The notes under the pieces: model-generated | What the model was told of the DNA's origin: nothing | The model's input: only the letters and a program-made list of their open reading frames with translations | Database searches by the model: none | Shown here: positions 35,646 through 44,409 of the stretch, piece by piece | Layout: the number at the start of each line of letters is the position of its first letter | How positions within the stretch are numbered: position 1 is the stretch's first letter | DNA from: Phycisphaerae bacterium | GTDB taxonomy: Bacteria; Planctomycetota; Phycisphaerae; UBA1845; PWPN01 | Reading direction: 5' to 3' | NCBI GenBank assembly: GCA_012719955.1 | Contig: JAAXZI010000055.1 | Location: 1 to 52,410 of the forward strand | Length of the DNA stretch: 52,410 nt | Program-made: the position numbers and the translations under genes

Positions 35646-38600
35646 ATGAGTATTAACAGACATGCCCGGCTTGGTTTTCTGATCCTGGCGTTGGCCGGGC
35701 TTTCGAGCGTGGCGGTGGCACAGCCGCAAGCCCGAATCGAGTGGCGCTTCGACGCGAAGGGCCGCTGGACCGGCTGGACTCCCGACGGCAACATCCGGGA
35801 CATCCAGTTCCAGGAGGCCGGCGTGAACTTCCGCCCTGTCGGCTCGGATCCGCAGATTACCAGCCCGATCTTTGAACTGACCCCCGCGACGAACCTTCAG
35901 TGGGTGGAGATCGACCTGACGAGCGAAGCCCCCGGCGAGGGCGAACTGTTCTATACCAATAAGACCACCGGCCGCTACGGCGGGCTGGAACCGGACTGGA
36001 TGACCCGAGTCATTGTCCCCTCGGCCGGTCGGCAGACGGTGCGGGTCTGGCCGTTCTGGGAAAAGCTGGGCAAGATCATCCGGCTGAGACTGGATCCCCC
36101 GAGCGGAGGCCGGTGTACGTTGCACGCCGTCCGAATCAGGGAATCCACCACGCTCGCTCCGTTGCCGGTGTGGACGTTCTCCAAAGACGCCTCTGGCGAT
36201 TCCTGGCAGTCCATGCACGCGGCCCGGCTGGAATGGACCCAAGAGGGCCTGCGGATCAAAGCCCTGCGCCCACAGGCGTTGGTGGTCACGCCAGTAGAGC
36301 CGTTCGATGCAGCGAAGCGGTCGCTGCTGAAGATTACGGCGAGTTGTCCTGGCGAAGAGGTCATCGGCTTCTACTGGGTGACTCGGGAGCATCCCGGCCT
36401 GATGGGCGAACCGATCCGAGTTGGCCATGAGCCGCTGGCCGAGGGTCAGGCCCTGGACCTGCGGATGTTCCCCACGTGGCAGGGCACCGTCACGCACCTC
36501 GGTTTGGCCTTCGGGACGTTTGGGAACGAGACGCTCACGCTGCGCAAGCTGTCGGTGGAGCCGAACGAGCCGCAACAGCCGGTGTTGCGGACCCGGTATC
36601 TGGGTTTTGCGCGGCCCATCAATCGTCCGAATCAGCCCGCCACGATCCAGGCCATCCTGGAGCACGCGGGTGGACCTGCTGTTCCCGCAGGCATCGCTGT
36701 GCTGGAGGTGAAGGGGGCGCTGATCACCACGCGGCTTGAGACCGCTTTGCCGGGCATCGAGGTCGGCGGGCGGGCCGTGCTCCAGTGGCCGGTCACGCCC
36801 GACGCCACGGATTACCTCCGTGTCCAGTTTCATGCCAACGGGCAAATCTTCAAGGCCGATTTGCGGGTGGATCCACGAGTGAGCCGGGTTGTGGGCGGCG
36901 AACCCCCGGCGGCTGATTACGTTCCGCCGCCCCGGCCGGTGAAGACGCGGTACAACTTGGGCATTTACTATTTCCCGGGCTGGTCGGCGGACCAGTTGTC
37001 GCGGTGGAAGAATCAGCGCGACTTCCCGGAACGCGAACCGGTATTGGGCTGGTATGCAGAGGGCTCGCCTGAAGTGGCCGATTGGCACATCAAGTGGGCG
37101 GTGGAGAACGGCCTGTCCTTCTTTGTCTACGACTGGTACTGGCGCAACGGCAAGGAGGAACTGGGCGCGGGCCTCAACGAAGGTTTCCTGAAGGCCCGTT
37201 ACAACCACCTGATGAAATTCGCCCTCATGTGGGCCAACCACAAACCTTTCGCCGATCACACCCCCGAGCAGCTTCTCGAAGTGACCGATTACTGGATCGA
37301 GCGTTATTTCCGCCGGGATAACTATCTTACTCTCGACGGGAAGCCCTATGTCAGCTTCTTTAGCCCCGGCGAGTTGATCTCCAACCTGCGCTCACCGGAG
37401 AAAACGCGCGCGGCCCTGGATGCCATGCGCCAGCGGGTCCGCGCGGCCGGGCTGCCCGGTCTGCACATCGCCGCGTGCAGCGGGCCCGATCCGGCAGCCG
37501 GGCAGCAGCTCAAAAACGCGGGGTTCGATTCGCTGACCGCCTACAACTACCTGCGCACCGGCGCGCTGGCCATTCATTCCCCGTATCGGCAGTTCCTGCT
37601 GGGGCACGAGGCCATCTGGCGCGACATGCGGGAGGCCGATGCCTTGCCGTACATCCCGCTGCTGACGGTCGGTTGGGATGCCCGGCCCTGGCACGGCCCG
37701 CGTACGCAGCGCAAATTCGCCCGTGAAACCCGTCATTTCGCGGAAGCCCTGCGGCAGCTCAAGGCCCATCTCGATGCGACCGGCGAGCGGATGGCCATTC
37801 TCGAAGCCTGGAATGAGTGGGGCGAAGGCTCGTACATCGAGCCCAACGCCGAGTTCGGGTTTAAGGATTTGGAAGCCATCCGTGAGGTGTTCGCCGAGCG
37901 GGCCGACTTCCCCGTCAACATCGGCCCCGATGACGTGGGCCTGGGTGGACGCTACGACCTGCGCCGCCTTTCCCCGGCAACGACAGAACCGGCCTCGTCT
38001 TCAACGGCCGGGTCCGTGAAGCGCGTGCGCCTGGCCGGCGTGCATCCGGCGGTGGTCAAAGGCATGGACTTGCTCTGTCGGGATGGGCGAATTGAGCTCG
38101 CGCCTGGCGAAGCTCGAATCGGTGACCGGGTGGTGACCACCGCCGGCGGGAGCGTGGCCTTGAAGCCCGCCGAGATCGTGTCCCAGTCCACCGCGCCCAT
38201 CACGCTGGTGGAGGGGCCGGTCAATCAGTGGTACGGGGGGAACCGGTTGACCCTGGGGCCGGACACCGGCCGGAACGTCCTGCCCGGCAGCTTCGTGCCC
38301 GGCACGCTGCGCCTGGTGGATCCCGCCGCGCCCGAGCAGGTGGTCGCCACCGAGGAGGATGTGGTGATGGATCCTCAGTGGGGTGCGTTCGCTCTCAAGC
38401 CCGGCGGCAAGCTCCAACCCGGCCAGAAAGTGGTGGCCCATTTTAAGATGAGCCTTCGGCGCGTAGACACCCTGGTGCTCGATGCGCAGGGCCGGCTGGT
38501 TCTGATTGATGGCGAGCCTTCTCCGGATGGCCCGCTGATCCCCGAGGTGCCCGCAGACGCCCTGCGCCTGGCCAATCTCTATCGGCCGTTTCACGCCGCC

Positions 38601-39293
38601 GGCGTGGAGCCGGAGCACGTCTACGTGATCCGCATGCCGGCGCCTGAGCCGCCGCCGCGGGGCGATACGGCGGCCCTGGCTCCGGTGCTCCAGAAACTGC
38701 GCGCCGGCCAGGACGTGACGGTGGTCTGCTGGGGCGACAGCGTGACCGCCTGCGGCGACACCAGCTCTCCGCAGACTTGTTATGTCGGCCTGCTGGAGAG
38801 TGGGCTCAAAGCGAGATTCCCCGAGGCGCGCATTCGTGTAATCAACGCGGGGATTGGCGGCAGCAGCACGCCCGTCCGGTTGCCGAACTTCCAAAAAGAG
38901 GTACTGGCACACAAGCCCGATGTGGTCACGCTCGAGTATGTCAACGACATGTCCCTGCCCGTGGAGCGGATGTCGAAACTCTACGAGGAAATCCTTCGCC
39001 GAACCCGCGAGGCCGGCGCGGTCCTGGTCATCATTACGCCGCACTTCGTCATGCCGGCCTGGATGCCCTTCACCGAGCCGGGACACAGCAGGGACCCGCG
39101 CCCGGGAGTAGCTTTCCTGCGGAAGTTCGCCCGCGAGAACGGAGTTCCGTTGGCCGACGCGGCCTTCCGCTGGGAGCAGCTCGAAGCGCTGGGCATCCCC
39201 TACGAGATCCTGGAGAAGAACGGCATCAACCATCCCGACGACCGCGGCCACGTCCTCTTCGCCGAGGAGCTGCTGCGGCTGTTCGACAACTGA
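35646..39293 (+). CDS. Secreted fusion of WbsX/GH99-like and SGNH-hydrolase domains
   Basis: 1215 residues from the ATG at 35646 (GGAGG 8 bp upstream). A signal peptide (LGFLILALAGLSSVAVAQ) is followed by carbohydrate-binding-like beta domains (about 30-420). The WbsX-like catalytic domain covers about 435-760: LGIYYFPGW, WAVENGLSFFVYDWYWRNG, LMWANHKPF, DGKPYVSFFSPGEL and AWNEWGEGSYIEPN, the last with two Glu positions resembling the active site of family GH99. A beta-rich linker leads to a C-terminal SGNH/GDSL hydrolase (about 1020-1215): CWGDSVTACGD with the nucleophile Ser, NAGIGGSST, EYVNDMS and NHPDDRGH with the catalytic His. It may cut a polysaccharide and remove acyl groups. Substrate unknown. 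Confidence 0.88.
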   Translation: MSINRHARLGFLILALAGLSSVAVAQPQARIEWRFDAKGRWTGWTPDGNIRDIQFQEAGVNFRPVGSDPQITSPIFELTPATNLQWVEIDLTSEAPGEGELFYTNKTTGRYGGLEPDWMTRVIVPSAGRQTVRVWPFWEKLGKIIRLRLDPPSGGRCTLHAVRIRESTTLAPLPVWTFSKDASGDSWQSMHAARLEWTQEGLRIKALRPQALVVTPVEPFDAAKRSLLKITASCPGEEVIGFYWVTREHPGLMGEPIRVGHEPLAEGQALDLRMFPTWQGTVTHLGLAFGTFGNETLTLRKLSVEPNEPQQPVLRTRYLGFARPINRPNQPATIQAILEHAGGPAVPAGIAVLEVKGALITTRLETALPGIEVGGRAVLQWPVTPDATDYLRVQFHANGQIFKADLRVDPRVSRVVGGEPPAADYVPPPRPVKTRYNLGIYYFPGWSADQLSRWKNQRDFPEREPVLGWYAEGSPEVADWHIKWAVENGLSFFVYDWYWRNGKEELGAGLNEGFLKARYNHLMKFALMWANHKPFADHTPEQLLEVTDYWIERYFRRDNYLTLDGKPYVSFFSPGELISNLRSPEKTRAALDAMRQRVRAAGLPGLHIAACSGPDPAAGQQLKNAGFDSLTAYNYLRTGALAIHSPYRQFLLGHEAIWRDMREADALPYIPLLTVGWDARPWHGPRTQRKFARETRHFAEALRQLKAHLDATGERMAILEAWNEWGEGSYIEPNAEFGFKDLEAIREVFAERADFPVNIGPDDVGLGGRYDLRRLSPATTEPASSSTAGSVKRVRLAGVHPAVVKGMDLLCRDGRIELAPGEARIGDRVVTTAGGSVALKPAEIVSQSTAPITLVEGPVNQWYGGNRLTLGPDTGRNVLPGSFVPGTLRLVDPAAPEQVVATEEDVVMDPQWGAFALKPGGKLQPGQKVVAHFKMSLRRVDTLVLDAQGRLVLIDGEPSPDGPLIPEVPADALRLANLYRPFHAAGVEPEHVYVIRMPAPEPPPRGDTAALAPVLQKLRAGQDVTVVCWGDSVTACGDTSSPQTCYVGLLESGLKARFPEARIRVINAGIGGSSTPVRLPNFQKEVLAHKPDVVTLEYVNDMSLPVERMSKLYEEILRRTREAGAVLVIITPHFVMPAWMPFTEPGHSRDPRPGVAFLRKFARENGVPLADAAFRWEQLEALGIPYEILEKNGINHPDDRGHVLFAEELLRLFDN

Positions 39294-39369
39294 AAAGAAG
39301 ACCCTGATCGCCCCGGCGGGTTACAGGGAAGCCCGGGCCGAGAGGCGGCCAAGGACCAAGAACTCAACT

Positions 39370-39476
39370 ACTGACCACTGATCTCAGCCAGTCAGCAGTC
39401 AGCAGTCAGCGTTCAGCACTGAGCACTCAGCACTCAGTACTCAGTACTCAGTACTCATCCCTCGCCCCTCCCGGCC
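39370..39476. repeat. Heptamer repeats (CAGCAGT and CACTCAG types)
   Basis: Long run of 7-bp units: CAGTCAG/CAGCAGT, then CACTCAG, TACTCAG three times, then CCCTCGCCCC. They lie between the convergent fusion gene and metallophosphoesterase gene. Confidence 0.7.
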
Positions 39477-39478
39477 TT

Positions 39479-40864
39479 CTATACCAGCCTGATCTGGACC
39501 ATCTCCGCCGGAGCGTTGACACGTACCGGAAACCAGTTGCCTACCCCCGCGCTGACGTACATGCGTGACCGGCCGATGGCGTACGTGCCGTGGATGTAGC
39601 GGAACAGGAGGTTTCCCGCCCCCAGGGGCGGGTTCAGGCCCGGCGGGGTGAGCATGATTTGCCCGCCGTGCGTGTGGCCGGCCAGCACCAGATCGACGCC
39701 GGCGGCGGCCAGCGCGTCGAAGGCGTGCGGATGGTGGGCCAGGGCTATGGTAAAACGCTCGGGATCGGCTCCGGTCAGGGCTGCCCGGGTCCGCTCCAGG
39801 TGGCCGGGGTGCCTCCCGATCTGTGTCTCGCCGCGCGACCAGAACAGCCCCGCAATCTGGATCCGTTCGCCGCCGATATCGATGGTCGCATGTTCGTCGC
39901 GCAGGAAATAACGCTCGTGCCGAACCCAGAACAGCTCGGCCGCTACCGGCTCGTCGATCAGGTCGTGGTTTCCGATCACCATGTACCGGCCGAAGGGGGC
40001 TTCAATCTGTGCCAGCGCCTGCTGGGCGGCCGGCAGAAAATCGTTGGAGTGATCGACGGTGTCCCCGGTTACCACGACCAGGTCGCTCCGCAGGCGATGG
40101 GCGGCATCGACCATTCGCGGGAGATGCTCCGGCCGGAAGAACCGCCCCACGTGCATGTCGCTCAGATGCGTGATGGTCAGCCCTTTGAGCCGGTCCGGAA
40201 GTCGCGGTACCTGAATGGTGACCTCGCGAATCAGGAAACGGCCTTCCTGCCGTTGACCGGCCAGCACGGAGCCGCCGGTGATGACCAGCGGCGCGGCGGC
40301 GGTCACCCGGGCCAGCAATGCCCGGCGGGACAGACACGGCCCCTGGCCGGCGGGCGACACATCCGGGTCGTGAACAAGGGGGCTGGGCGGATCAGTCGCA
40401 AGGTCACGGTGCGGCCATGGCCCCCGGCGGCGCATCCAGCGGATTGTCAGCGTCAGCAGGAGCAATAGCGAAGCGACGCAACCCAGCGGTGCCAGTAGCA
40501 GGTGCCAGACCAGCGTCCACGAGAGAATGGGGACTGGAAGGGCTTCCCACTTGTCCCGGGCTCCACCCATGAAAAAGGCGAACGGCAGGAGCATCAGCAC
40601 GCAGTAGCCGGCCCAGAAGCCCCTCAGCCAACATCGCCACCGTCGCGATGAACCTGCCGGCACAGGGCTGCCGCTTACCACGCGGTCAACCCACCACCAC
40701 CACAGCAGGTTGGACAGGACCACGATGCCGAGGATCAGCAGAAAGCTTGACCCGTTGGTCGGTCGGACGATCCCCAGCCAACGCATCAGCAGCATGGCCA
40801 GCAAGATCAGAATGCCGAGCGGAACCAAGCCGCCCCCAATCCGAGACCATTGTTGCTGGAACAT
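39479..40864 (-). CDS. Membrane metallophosphoesterase (YkuE-like)
   Basis: Four hydrophobic helices (about residues 8-140) precede a calcineurin-like phosphoesterase domain. Its metal-binding motifs are LSDMHVGR, VVTGDTVDHS, VIGNHD, ALAHHPHAFD and LAGHTHGGQ. Between the two parts, LSRRALLARVTAAAPLVITGGSVLAG looks like a twin-arginine export signal. The helices therefore probably place the catalytic domain outside the membrane. The family includes UDP-diacylglucosamine hydrolases and phosphodiesterases; the substrate here is unknown. The ATG at 40864 was chosen over the GTG at 40897; both have a G-rich stretch upstream. Confidence 0.88.
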   Translation of the reverse strand: MFQQQWSRIGGGLVPLGILILLAMLLMRWLGIVRPTNGSSFLLILGIVVLSNLLWWWWVDRVVSGSPVPAGSSRRWRCWLRGFWAGYCVLMLLPFAFFMGGARDKWEALPVPILSWTLVWHLLLAPLGCVASLLLLLTLTIRWMRRRGPWPHRDLATDPPSPLVHDPDVSPAGQGPCLSRRALLARVTAAAPLVITGGSVLAGQRQEGRFLIREVTIQVPRLPDRLKGLTITHLSDMHVGRFFRPEHLPRMVDAAHRLRSDLVVVTGDTVDHSNDFLPAAQQALAQIEAPFGRYMVIGNHDLIDEPVAAELFWVRHERYFLRDEHATIDIGGERIQIAGLFWSRGETQIGRHPGHLERTRAALTGADPERFTIALAHHPHAFDALAAAGVDLVLAGHTHGGQIMLTPPGLNPPLGAGNLLFRYIHGTYAIGRSRMYVSAGVGNWFPVRVNAPAEMVQIRLV

Positions 40865-41093
40865 GTAAAGGGCACCCCCGCTCGACGGATCGCGCACGAG
40901 ACGCCTGAACAGTCCGTTTACCTCCGCGGCATTGTAGTCCGGTACGCCACCAGGCCAAACGCCTGACCGCTACCAGCGAGCCTGCAAGGAGTGCCGACGC
41001 ACTGTTCGTCCCGGCACTCGGCCTGAGCCAGGCCCGTTGTACCGGCTTCCCACGGTTGGCTCGGTGCCGGCTCCCGGGAAGGGCACACTCCAA

Positions 41094-41129
41094 GAAATGC
41101 GGAGTACCCTTCCGGATACTCCGCATTTC
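41094..41129 (-). terminator. Terminator candidate of the polysaccharide operon
   Basis: A perfect 13-bp stem, GAAATGCGGAGTA (41094-41106) with TACTCCGCATTTC (41117-41129), lies 58 bp past the stop of the Wzc-like gene. The following T-run on the minus strand is short. Confidence 0.5.
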
Positions 41130-41187
41130 GCTTACAGGGAGAGATCGTGAGGGCGGCAGGTGGTCCGCCCGAAGCCTGCCCGGAGCT

Positions 41188-43458
41188 TTATGATCTCGAC
41201 TCGTCTTCGCTGTCGTTGTCCCCGGGGGTGCCGGGCAGGGCTCGCGCGCTGCCCGTCAGCACGGCTTCTTCGGGCTGGTAATCGTAATAGCTGCGCATTT
41301 GTTCGCGGAAGTATCCGCCACGGGCCACTTGGGCCGCGTTGAGCACCGCCCCGAAGATCCGCCCATTCACCCGCTCCAGTTGCTCGCGGGCCCGCTGAAT
41401 GACGCCGCGGGAGACCGACTTGGCCCGGCAAACCATGATGACGCCGTCCACCGCACTGGCCAGCACCAGCGCGTCGCTCATCAGCAATACCGGCGGGCCG
41501 TCGAGGATGACCTGATCATACCGGTCTGCCGCCTGGCTGAGCAGCTCAGCCATGTACCGGCTGCTCAGCAGTTCAGTCGGGTTCGGAGGAATGGGACCGC
41601 AAGGTAACACGTCCAGGTTGGGCAGTTCGGATGGAACCGCCAGGTCTTCCAGCCGTCCGCGACCGATGAGAATGTTGCTCAAGCCCTCGGACCGGACCTT
41701 GGGGAACAGAGTGTGGAGCGTGGGGCGGTGGAAATTCGCATCCACGAGCAGCACCCGTCGCCCGCTTTGCCCGATGGTGATGGCCATATTGACGGCCACC
41801 GAGGTCTTGCCTTCCTCGGGTTTCGAGCTCGTGATCAGTACCGAACGTTGCCGTTCCGCCGGAGAGCTGAGCAGCAGGTTGGTCCGCACTACCCGGAATG
41901 CTTCCGCGATCATTGAACGCGGCGCGGTGTGCGCAGCCAACTCGATCCGCTCGATGTCCACTTCCTCGTCATCGAGGTGGGGAACCGTGCCCAGGATCGG
42001 AACGCGCACGTGCCGCACGATGTCCCGCGGTGTCCGGATCGACGTATTGGCCACTTCCAGCAGCAAGGCCAGGCCGACGCCGGCCAGCAGCCCCAGGAAG
42101 CTGCCCACGGGCATGTTCAGTTCCCATCGCGGGAAGCTGCGTTTCAACGGCTCGACGGCCGTGCCGACTTGCCGCACGCTGACCGTCTCCTGGCTGCTGT
42201 CCAGCAGCCTGAGTTGCTGCACGAAATCCGCCAGCCGTTCGTACTGTGCCTTCAGCATGGCCTGGCGCTCTTCCAGGCTGGTGACGCGGGCCAGCTTGCT
42301 CTCAAGATCGCGCTGGGCGTCCTCATACTCTTTGATTCGCTCCTCCAGGGCCAGTTGGGCCTTCAGCGCGTTGAGCCAGGCGGTCTCGGCCGAAGTCACC
42401 TGGAACGCCCGGATCTCGTTTTCCTTCTGTTGGATCACCTCATCGCGTGCGCGCTCGGCGGCGGCGATCTGGTCGGCGAGGCTCCTGAGTTCCCGGTGCT
42501 GGGGGCCGACCCGACCCAGCAGTGATTGGTACTGCTGCTGCAGCCCAACCACCGTGTTGTTCAACGCCATCACCTGGGGATCCTGCTGAATGTTGATCTG
42601 CATCTGCGGGCTGAGGGCCAACTGACTGGGATCCATGTCCTTGATGTTGTCCCAGACGCCCTTGAGCATGAGCTGCTCGGCTAACAGCCGGCTGGCTTCC
42701 GTGGCCAGGGCCCGCCATTGCTCGCCCGTCACATTGAGGCCGCTGACTACCCCGGGCTCGCGGATGGAGTTGCCGATGTACCGCTCTTTCTCCTCGCGGG
42801 CCGCTTCAAGCTGCTTCTCGAGAATGTTTAACTGGGCAGTCATGGCCTCCAACTGCGTGGACAGCGCCGTCTTCGACTCTACCCGTGTCGTCTCCAGGTA
42901 TTTGCGCACGATCGTGTTTACGATCGTTGCCGCGTCTTTCTTGTTCGGGGCCGTGAAAGTGACCAGCAGAAAGCTGGAGTTCGGAATCGGAGCTACGTTC
43001 AAGGCCTCCTTCAGTTGCTCAAACAGTTTGGCAGCGCCCACTCGCTGAATCCCCTCCATGTACCAGGAGGTGGCCTGGACCCCGGGATCCTTGAAGGCCG
43101 CGTCCAGCACCCGATGTTGCTTGACCATCTGGGCATGGTTCGTCAGCCAGCGATTGAGCATCTCCACTTGTATGTGGATGTTCGATTCGATCCGCAAGGG
43201 ATCCCTGACTCCCTGCGCCTGGACCTCGATCATGGTCTCCGCTTTGAACTGCTCGTGGTACTTCTGAAGATACCACGTGATGACGCCGGTCACGGCGGTC
43301 AGGAAGAACCAGATGAACACAATCAGGAATATGTGCTGCTTCAGGATGCGGACGACGTCGCTGAACGTCAGGCCGCTCGCGCTCGCCCCTGCCGGCCTGC
43401 GAATCGCGCCCGCGGCCATGGGGAGACGATCTTGAATAGTCACTGGTACGGAGGTCAT
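41188..43458 (-). CDS. Polysaccharide co-polymerase and tyrosine autokinase (Wzc-like)
   Basis: Controls chain length and export of exopolysaccharide. 756 residues. An N-terminal Wzz domain with a first helix (HIFLIVFIWFFLTAVTGVITWYL), a long periplasmic coiled coil (about 190-450) and a second helix (VGSFLGLLAGVGLALLLEV) lead to a BY-kinase: Walker A SSKPEEGKTSVAVN near 544, Walker A' VLLVDANFHRP, Walker B VILDGPPVLL. A Tyr cluster (YFREQMRSYYDYQPEE) near the C-terminus is the usual autophosphorylation site. ATG 43458 has GGAGGACT 8 bp upstream; a GTG at 43500 would overlap the exosortase gene. Third gene of the operon. Confidence 0.94.
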   Translation of the reverse strand: MTSVPVTIQDRLPMAAGAIRRPAGASASGLTFSDVVRILKQHIFLIVFIWFFLTAVTGVITWYLQKYHEQFKAETMIEVQAQGVRDPLRIESNIHIQVEMLNRWLTNHAQMVKQHRVLDAAFKDPGVQATSWYMEGIQRVGAAKLFEQLKEALNVAPIPNSSFLLVTFTAPNKKDAATIVNTIVRKYLETTRVESKTALSTQLEAMTAQLNILEKQLEAAREEKERYIGNSIREPGVVSGLNVTGEQWRALATEASRLLAEQLMLKGVWDNIKDMDPSQLALSPQMQINIQQDPQVMALNNTVVGLQQQYQSLLGRVGPQHRELRSLADQIAAAERARDEVIQQKENEIRAFQVTSAETAWLNALKAQLALEERIKEYEDAQRDLESKLARVTSLEERQAMLKAQYERLADFVQQLRLLDSSQETVSVRQVGTAVEPLKRSFPRWELNMPVGSFLGLLAGVGLALLLEVANTSIRTPRDIVRHVRVPILGTVPHLDDEEVDIERIELAAHTAPRSMIAEAFRVVRTNLLLSSPAERQRSVLITSSKPEEGKTSVAVNMAITIGQSGRRVLLVDANFHRPTLHTLFPKVRSEGLSNILIGRGRLEDLAVPSELPNLDVLPCGPIPPNPTELLSSRYMAELLSQAADRYDQVILDGPPVLLMSDALVLASAVDGVIMVCRAKSVSRGVIQRAREQLERVNGRIFGAVLNAAQVARGGYFREQMRSYYDYQPEEAVLTGSARALPGTPGDNDSEDESRS

Positions 43459-43489
43459 TCTACCAGTCCTCCAGCCATCCGCCCGGGCT

Positions 43490-44386
43490 TCATGATTCAC
43501 CCTCCACGAACAGATGGCTTAAGACATAAGAGATTCCCAAATAGATGCCGAAGGCGATGCCGAGCATGCCCAGCCCCAACAGCGTGTGCCAGAAGCCCGT
43601 CGCCAGATCGCTGTGACCTTTGACGTGCAGGAGCCCCGTCAGGGTCACGCGAATGAAATTGCAGAAGATGGCAATTGGCATGCAGGCCAGGATGATGACC
43701 ATCCGCTGCCACACCGGCCGATCGCTGACGAAGGCGGTGGCCACGCCCAGGGCCATCATCGCGATCAGCAGTCGAATTCCGCTGCAGGCCTGCTCGACGT
43801 CCAGTTGCCCGTGCCGGGCGCCGTCCCAGTAGTGGACCACCACCGCCTGGACCTCGAAGATCATATTGGGGAAGATTGCCTGCAGGACTGCGCCTGATAC
43901 TTGGGCCGCCACCACACGCAGCGGCATGGTCAACTGAAAATACAGCCGTTCCGGCAAGGGCAGGGCGAAGACCAGGAACGCCACCGCGAACCAGCACCAG
44001 CGCGCCACCGGCCAGCCGCAGGTCATCAGCACCACTCCCATCACGCTGATAACCAGGGAAAGTCGCTTGGGGTACTCAATCTGGTAGATGGTACTGCCCG
44101 TGTAAACGACAAAGGCCAGCGCGATCAACAGAGCGCCGGCCATCCGCGTGGTCGCCCGCCGATCCGGAAACTGCACCGGCAACCGATCCCGCCGGGCATA
44201 CAGGTAGTACAAGCTGAACAATGGGATGACAAAACCGTGTGACCAGTCCCCGTTGTTCTGCCAGTAATACACCAGCGAGTACAGCACGTGCCGGTAGTGA
44301 AACCCCAGCAGGGCCGCCAGGATCACTGCCTGCACGGTCATCGCGGAGGTCCACCACGGTCGTTTAAGCGATCCTGATGCCTGCAT
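43490..44386 (-). CDS. Exosortase (archaeosortase/exosortase family)
   Basis: Polytopic membrane transpeptidase thought to cut C-terminal sorting signals of secreted proteins and anchor them. 298 residues, about eight helices. The catalytic triad of the family is visible: Cys201 in EQACSGIRLL, Arg246 in CNFIRVTLTG, and His267 in FWHTLLGLG. The N-terminal motif WSHGFVIPLFSLYYLYARR is also typical. Flanked at 23 and 31 bp by Wza- and Wzc-like genes in the same direction, as in EPS-linked exosortase loci. It lacks a fused EpsI domain and no separate epsI gene is seen. No target with a clear PEP-CTERM tail is in the window. Confidence 0.92.
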   Translation of the reverse strand: MQASGSLKRPWWTSAMTVQAVILAALLGFHYRHVLYSLVYYWQNNGDWSHGFVIPLFSLYYLYARRDRLPVQFPDRRATTRMAGALLIALAFVVYTGSTIYQIEYPKRLSLVISVMGVVLMTCGWPVARWCWFAVAFLVFALPLPERLYFQLTMPLRVVAAQVSGAVLQAIFPNMIFEVQAVVVHYWDGARHGQLDVEQACSGIRLLIAMMALGVATAFVSDRPVWQRMVIILACMPIAIFCNFIRVTLTGLLHVKGHSDLATGFWHTLLGLGMLGIAFGIYLGISYVLSHLFVEGES

Positions 44387-44409
44387 ACAACCCTTGTCTA
44401 CGTGAACGG

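Noticed and set aside
39370..39476. Possible CRISPR array
   Set aside because: Units of 7 bp in direct succession without spacers, and no cas genes.
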